This document shows positions 5,079-10,101 of a DNA stretch of 10,101 nucleotides, in pieces. A program made the translations under genes and the position numbers. The DNA comes from an uncultured Clostridia bacterium (GTDB lineage Bacteria > Bacillota > Clostridia > TANB77 > CAG-508). The stretch is from the NCBI GenBank assembly GCA_944388615.1, contig CALXJL010000052.1:1-10101 (forward strand), read 5' to 3'. Each line of letters opens with the position of its first letter. Within the stretch, counting starts at the first letter, position 1. The notes beneath the pieces were generated by a model. The model worked only from the letters and a program-made list of their open reading frames with translations. It ran no database searches and was not told where the DNA came from.

Positions 5079-8000
5079 ATGAAAATAAAAAAATTTTTAA
5101 CAATATTAATAATAACAATTATTTTATTAACTAATATATCAACAGGATATGTAAAAGCATTAACAGAAAATGAAACCATAAATTTAGTAAAAGATCATAC
5201 ATGTGCATCATTATTAAAAGTTAAAGGACAAGACATGATGAAAACAGTAGTATATGTTTATTATAGAGATGCAAATGGACAAAAGTATCCGGCATTCTGT
5301 GTAGAGCCAGAAAAAGATGGAATTGGAATGGGAGCAGGAGATTCATATGATGTAACAGTCAATCAAATATCAGATAATGTTTTATGGAGAATGTTATATA
5401 AAGGCTATATGGGAACATCATATTGGGACTGGGGCTTAGAATGTGACGATGATTTATATTATGCAACCAAAACAGCAGTTCATTGTATGGCAGAAAATAT
5501 TTCGCCAAAAGAAAAATATGAAATAGCAACAAGAGTAGGAAGATATGATAATTTGTCATTAGAAGAAGTAAAAAGAAGAAGTGCTAAAGTATTAGAGGTA
5601 TCGCAGAATATTTATGATTTTGGATATAGTGGAACTGAAAATTATATGAAACCAGTCTTAAATATTAATAAAAATGGGGAATTAGTAGAAGAAACAATAA
5701 ATGGTGTAAAATATATTGTACAAAAATACAATATTACAGCAAATAAAGCTTTATCATCTTATAAAGTAGGAATTGAAAATTTTCCAGCAGGAAGTAAAAT
5801 AATGGATAATAATCAAAATGAGACAAGTAATATGACAAATTCAAACTTTAAGATAGCAATACCTAAAAATAGTATCACTTATAATATAAATGGAAAAATA
5901 CATATTACAGATGCAGAAGTAAAAACATATCCAATATTTTATGCAAATTCTAAAAATCCGAACACGCAAGATTATGTAACATATTCTGTACCTAATGAAA
6001 AAGGTTATAAAACAATAGATCTATATATAGACGCATATAAATCTAAAATTAAAATAATAAAAACAGATAAAGAAACAGGGGAAAGATTAGCTGGCATAAA
6101 ATTTAATGCAAAATATGAAGATGGTACATATATAGGTGAATATGTTACAAATGCAAATGGAGAAATAAGTATTACAAAATTAAAACAAGGTAGAATAATT
6201 ATAACTGAAATAGATTCTGGAAAACATTACATATTAGATGATACAGAACATGTAATAGATATTGAATATAATGAAGAAATAAGTATGGATATTACTAATA
6301 TGCATAAAAAAGGAAATATAAAAATAATAAAAGTAGATAAAGATAATAATGATCTAACATTAGGAGCAGTAGAATTTGATTTATTAAATGAAAAAGGAGA
6401 TATTGTAAATCATATAATAACAGATGTAAATGGAGAAGCGGAAATAAAAGATATAAATACAGGTAATTATATATTAAGAGAAACAAAAACTAAAAGAGAA
6501 TATAAATTAGCAGTTGACCAAGATATTATTGTTGAATGGAATAAACTTACAGAAATAAAAATAGAAAATGAAAGAAAAAAAGGACAGATTAAAATAATAA
6601 AAATAGATAAAGATAATGAAGAAATTAAGTTACAAGGTGTAAAATTTGAGATAATAGATAAGAATAATTCAGTTGTTGAAACAATAGTTACAAATGAACA
6701 AGGAGAAGCTACAACATCAAGACTGCCAATAGGTGAATATAAAGTTAAAGAAGTAAGCATAGGAACAAATGAAAATTATATATTAAATGAAGAAATAAAA
6801 ACCATTATAATAGAAGAAGACAAAATAAAAAATATAGAATTCGAAAATGAATATAAAAAAGGCAAACTAATAATACATAAATTAGATTTAGACGATAAAA
6901 ATATTCCAATACCAAATGTAGAATTTGAGATTATACATGAAGATGGTTATAAATATTATACAAAAACAGATGAAAACGGAGTAGCATATGTAGATAATAT
7001 TAGAAAAGGAATAATAATGATAAGGGAGACTAAAACAAATGAAATATATTATTTGAATGATAAACCGTATTATACAGAGATTTATTGGAATGAAACTGAG
7101 GAGATTATTATAAGAAATGAAAAGAAAAAAGGTCAAATAGAAGTGTGTAAAATAGATGCAGAAAATAATGAAATAAAATTAGAAGGAGTAGAGTTTCAAA
7201 TTATTAATTCTAAATCTGAAATAGTAGAAACAATAAAAACAAACGAACAAGGAATCGCTACTACATCAAAATTACCAATAGGTGAATACCTTATTAAAGA
7301 AACAAAAACAGATGAAAACCATATTTTGAAAGAAGAAACAATAAAAGTAAATGTTGATACAGATAAAGTATCAAAAATAGAGATAGAAAATGAAAGAATA
7401 AAAGGTAAAATAAAAGTAATAAAAACTAGTTCAGATAGTAATTTAGATAATACAATAAAAGCCGGGGATCCAATACCAAATGTAGAGTTTGAAGTATTTG
7501 ATACAGAAGGAAAATTTATTGAAAAAATAATTACAAATACAGAAGGAATAGCAATAACACAGAAATTAGATAAAGGAATGTATCTATTAAAAGAAGTAAA
7601 AACAGGAGAAGGTTTTGTGCTTAATGAAAGTGATTATTGGCTAGAAATAAAGGAAAACGATCAAATAATTGAAATAAATATTACAAATGAACCAGAAAAA
7701 CCAGATGTAAAAATAGAAAAAACAGGTGAAATACAAACAGCTAATAAAGAAGAAATTAGATATGATTTTAATATTCAAAATACAGGAAATACATCACTTG
7801 ACAATTTTACATGGTATGATTATTTACCATATGAATATGTAAAAATAAATAAAATACAAACAGGAACATATAATCAAAATCTTAATTATAATGTATATTA
7901 TAAAACTAATAAAAATGATTATAAGTTACTGGCACAAAATTTAAATACATTAGTAATTAATATTATAGATTTAGAAAAAATTACTTTACAAAAAGATGAA

Positions 8001-8237
8001 ATAATAACAGAAATAAAATTTGATTTTGGAACAGTTGAGAAAGGATTTAAATCTATATTAAATTCATCTATAATTTGTAATATAAAAGAAAATGTAAAAG
8101 ATGGAGACAGTTTTACAAATAGGACAAGAATAGAAGGAAAAAATAAAGACCTTTTAGTATGGGATGAAGATAAACATACAATAATAGTAAAACAGGAAAA
8201 TTTAATAGAAAAAAAGCTACCAAGAACAGGATTTTAA
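5079..8237 (+). CDS. Large secreted adhesin-like protein: thioester-type domain, six SpaA/Cna-B domains, DUF11-like domain
   Basis: A 1052-residue surface protein probably used for adhesion. The start at 5079 has AAGGAGG four bases upstream. A signal peptide covers about 1-27 (FLTILIITIILLTNIS core, cleavage after VKA). Residues about 45-145 resemble a thioester domain, with FCVEP (Cys74) and ATKTAVHC (129-136), where the usual TQxA Gln is Lys131. Six SpaA/Cna-B repeats of about 90 residues begin near 322, 412, 502, 595, 685 and 776. Each keeps a first-strand Lys (IKIIK type), a Glu (RETK/KEVK type) and a last-strand Asn (ENE/TNE type), so internal Lys-Asn isopeptide bonds are expected. A DUF11-like domain follows (about 873-1035). 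The protein ends KKLPRTGF with no membrane segment or basic tail, so sortase anchoring is doubtful as it stands. It has its own promoter and structured leader. Confidence 0.9.
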   Translation: MKIKKFLTILIITIILLTNISTGYVKALTENETINLVKDHTCASLLKVKGQDMMKTVVYVYYRDANGQKYPAFCVEPEKDGIGMGAGDSYDVTVNQISDNVLWRMLYKGYMGTSYWDWGLECDDDLYYATKTAVHCMAENISPKEKYEIATRVGRYDNLSLEEVKRRSAKVLEVSQNIYDFGYSGTENYMKPVLNINKNGELVEETINGVKYIVQKYNITANKALSSYKVGIENFPAGSKIMDNNQNETSNMTNSNFKIAIPKNSITYNINGKIHITDAEVKTYPIFYANSKNPNTQDYVTYSVPNEKGYKTIDLYIDAYKSKIKIIKTDKETGERLAGIKFNAKYEDGTYIGEYVTNANGEISITKLKQGRIIITEIDSGKHYILDDTEHVIDIEYNEEISMDITNMHKKGNIKIIKVDKDNNDLTLGAVEFDLLNEKGDIVNHIITDVNGEAEIKDINTGNYILRETKTKREYKLAVDQDIIVEWNKLTEIKIENERKKGQIKIIKIDKDNEEIKLQGVKFEIIDKNNSVVETIVTNEQGEATTSRLPIGEYKVKEVSIGTNENYILNEEIKTIIIEEDKIKNIEFENEYKKGKLIIHKLDLDDKNIPIPNVEFEIIHEDGYKYYTKTDENGVAYVDNIRKGIIMIRETKTNEIYYLNDKPYYTEIYWNETEEIIIRNEKKKGQIEVCKIDAENNEIKLEGVEFQIINSKSEIVETIKTNEQGIATTSKLPIGEYLIKETKTDENHILKEETIKVNVDTDKVSKIEIENERIKGKIKVIKTSSDSNLDNTIKAGDPIPNVEFEVFDTEGKFIEKIITNTEGIAITQKLDKGMYLLKEVKTGEGFVLNESDYWLEIKENDQIIEINITNEPEKPDVKIEKTGEIQTANKEEIRYDFNIQNTGNTSLDNFTWYDYLPYEYVKINKIQTGTYNQNLNYNVYYKTNKNDYKLLAQNLNTLVINIIDLEKITLQKDEIITEIKFDFGTVEKGFKSILNSSIICNIKENVKDGDSFTNRTRIEGKNKDLLVWDEDKHTIIVKQENLIEKKLPRTGF

Positions 8238-8249
8238 GAAACATTTAAG

Positions 8250-8268
8250 AATGTCGAATAATGTCGCA
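8250..8268 (+). promoter_or_regulatory. Shared motif with Spo0A-like boxes, copy 2
   Basis: AATGTCGAATAATG (8250-8263) repeats the motif at 4919-4932. Here TGTCGAA (8252-8258) is followed at a 10-nt step by TGTCGCA (8262-8268), a one-mismatch second box. It lies 67 nt before the -35 box of the Ig-repeat gene. Possible control by Spo0A or another response regulator. Confidence 0.4.
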
Positions 8269-8334
8269 AAATCATTGGTTCCGTAAGGAAAAGTAGGAAA
8301 AAGTAACAAGTTTTGAGAAATTATGTAAAAATTG

Positions 8335-8363
8335 TTTACAAATTCCTATTTCCGTAATATAAT
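8335..8363 (+). promoter_or_regulatory. Promoter of the Ig-repeat surface protein gene
   Basis: TTTACA (8335-8340) and a perfect TATAAT (8358-8363) are spaced by 17 nt. The -35 box is one arm of an inverted repeat TGTAAA (8324-8329)/TTTACA. TTCCGTAA within the spacer (8350-8357) also occurs at 8279-8286, so operators may be present. Confidence 0.65.
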
Positions 8364-8397
8364 GTGGATGTAAAAAATGTTTATAGGGGGAATTTTT

Positions 8398-10101
8398 ATG
8401 AGAAACAATGATGGCGAAAAAACAAACAAGAAAAAGTCATTATTATTTTATTATTACTATTATTATTTTTAATAGCATTAATATCAACTATAGCATTCTT
8501 AAATGATGATGGTAGAACAGAAGCTGCTTTTGGAGAATCAAGTAGTAATTATGATAATGTCCAACAAAATGATGATAGTGAAAATGAAAATAATGCAGAG
8601 GAGGTACCTGTAACAGAAGAAGAAATTGCAGAAATTGAAGAACAAACAACTACAGTAAGAAATACACAACTAATAACTGCAAATAGAAATTATGCTAGTC
8701 AAAACAATGTTCAAGCTAGTGAAAATACGAACCCAATACAAGACATTCAAGGAACAACAGATACAACAGCACCAAGAGTAGAGGGTATTGAAAACAATAC
8801 TTGGTATGCAGGAAGTGTATCTGCAACAATTTCAGATGAATCAACATATACAGCAACATTAATAGATTCAAATGGAAATAGAACAAACTATATAAGTGGA
8901 ACAGAAATAACTGGTGATGGTATATACACATTAGAAGTTATAGACGAACAAGGAAATAGAACAGTATATACATTTGGAATAGATACAACAAAACCAGTAA
9001 TTTCAGATGTACCAGCATATAGTGCTACAGAAGTAACACCAACTGTAGAAGATTTATCAACTGTAATAGCAGTTTTAAATGATGCAGAATATGTGGTAGG
9101 AACACCAATTACAGAAGATGGAGAATATACTCTAATTGTAATAGATGCAGCAGGAAATTATACAGCAGTAACATTTGTAATAGATTCAACAGAGCCTGAA
9201 TTTGAAACACCAAAAAGTGGAGAACATTCAGAAACAGTTATAAATGTTAAAGTAAATGATGCTAATTTAGATTATGTAGAAATTACAAATCAAGATACTG
9301 GAGTAACATATAGAGAAACAAATAGTGAATTTACTTTAGCAGATGAAGCAACATATAAATTAGTGGCATTTGATAAAGCTGGAAATAAATCTTCAGATGT
9401 ATGGACAGCAATAGATAAAACAAATCCAGTAATTTCAGGATTAACTGAAGGAAAAGATGAATATCAAGAAGTTACATTAACAATAACAGACAAATTCTTA
9501 AAGAGAGTTACTGTTAATGGAGAAGAAATAACAGGAATAGTAACAGATTCAAAAAACGAAAATGGAAAATTAGAAAAAACATTTTCAGATGAAGGTACAT
9601 ATACAGTTGTAGCAACAGATAAATTTGGACATACAGCAACTGTAACTTTCACAATAGACACAACAGCACCAGTATATACAAATTTAGGTGTATTAAATGT
9701 TAGTAATTATCCAGATAAAGGAACTTATGAATATGTAAAAAATGGAGATACAATTCGTGTTATAGTAAGATTTGCTGAAAAATTAGCAGTAGAACCACAA
9801 GTGAGCATAAATGGTGGAGAAAAATTACCATGTACATTCAGACAACAATCTTCAAGTGAAACAAGTTTTGTATATATGACAGATTTTACAATACCTGAAA
9901 ATGAAGAAACATTAACAGAAGGTGAAATTAATGTTGTAGTTTCAGATTATGCAGATCTAGCTGGCAATGTAGGTGTAACTCTAACAAATGAAAATATAAA
10001 TGATAATACATATACTGGAGTGACATATGATAGAACAGGAGCAGGATATACAGTAAAATCAGAATCAAAAGGAACAGAGGAAAAGAATATATATTCAAAG
10101 G
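8398..10101 (+). CDS. Surface protein with N-terminal membrane anchor and repeated Ig-like domains; frameshifted at the 5' end, 3' partial
   Basis: GGGGG (8386-8390) lies 7 nt before ATG 8398, which reads MRNNDGEKTNKKK and then runs into a Tyr-rich nonsense tail and a stop in that frame. One extra A in the run 8431-8435, or a -1 slip on GAAAAAG (8430-8436), joins it to VIIILLLLLLFLIALISTIA, an unbroken frame to the window end (about 568 residues so far). The product is then a basic N-terminus, a membrane segment at about 14-33, an acidic linker, and extracellular modules beginning near residues 122, 196, 263, 340 and 421. Each opens with D(T/S/K)T(A/K/E/N)P and most close with GxYT(L/V)xxxDxxGN-type strands, as in bacterial Ig-like repeats. 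It is a probable structural or adhesive surface protein. It follows the SpaA-type gene by 160 bp with its own promoter. No ligand can be inferred. Confidence 0.75.

Noticed and set aside
4904..5179. Hydrophobic 91-codon open frame on the - strand before the adhesin gene
   Set aside because: It runs across a promoter, hairpin and signal peptide coding region of the opposite strand; the hydrophobicity is a by-product of A-rich DNA.
6295..7136. Several Leu/Tyr/Ile-rich frames opposite the SpaA repeats
   Set aside because: They are low-complexity antisense frames without start signals, produced by Lys/Glu/Asn-rich coding on the + strand.
8716..8931. 71-codon frame opposite the Ig-repeat gene
   Set aside because: The + strand frame is continuous with conserved repeat motifs; this one is low-complexity His/Leu/Tyr.
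5079..10101. CRISPR-like repeat array
   Set aside because: The repetition in this region is protein-domain repetition of about 60-100 codons with diverged DNA; there are no short identical repeats with regular spacers.

Overview
The window is strongly AT-rich, with codon use dominated by A/T-ending codons such as AGA, ATA and TTA. It carries Gram-positive-type ribosome binding sites (AAGGAGG, AAGGGGG), SpaA/Cna-B repeat surface proteins, an LPxTG-like motif, FeoA/FeoB of clostridial type and possible Spo0A boxes. Together these suggest a low-GC Firmicute, most likely a member of the Clostridia. No ribosomal marker is present, so a genus cannot be named.

Left part (1 to about 2668): this looks like the right-hand end of an integrated element. 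It holds the tail of a DUF4143-type ATPase, a terminator, a 60-residue small protein, and a large serine recombinase translationally coupled to it. The recombinase is in two frames because of one extra T in a short T run. The recombinase points toward the junction, as is usual for such elements. Between it and the junction lies a compact non-coding block (2174-2640). Here a promoter on the + strand makes a predicted RNA of about 77 nt, and a convergent promoter on the - strand makes a predicted mRNA of about 230 nt encoding a 36-residue peptide. The two RNAs are complementary in trans at two places: the start-codon region of the mRNA and the loops of the two terminators. This layout closely resembles the par/Fst type I toxin-antitoxin loci of Gram-positive plasmids, but the peptide does not look like Fst. 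It is the most interesting item here.

Middle part (2635-4299): feoB and feoA on the - strand. FeoB is cut exactly after its conserved Met-Cys-Met-Gly motif and continues with about ten codons supplied by the inserted DNA. The junction is the centre of an imperfectly symmetrical site with a GA dinucleotide. The element therefore appears to have integrated into feoB and disabled ferrous iron uptake by this copy.

Right part (4395-10101): host-like genes on the + strand. They are a dUTPase with a good promoter, then a 1052-residue secreted adhesin-like protein (degenerate thioester domain, six SpaA/Cna-B domains, a DUF11-like domain and a terminal LPRTGF), then a second surface protein (N-terminal membrane anchor, acidic linker, repeated Ig-like domains) that runs off the window. 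The second surface gene is also frameshifted, 13 codons after its start, at an A run. The two surface genes have separate promoters and share a 14-nt upstream motif containing a TGTCGAA box, so they may be co-regulated.
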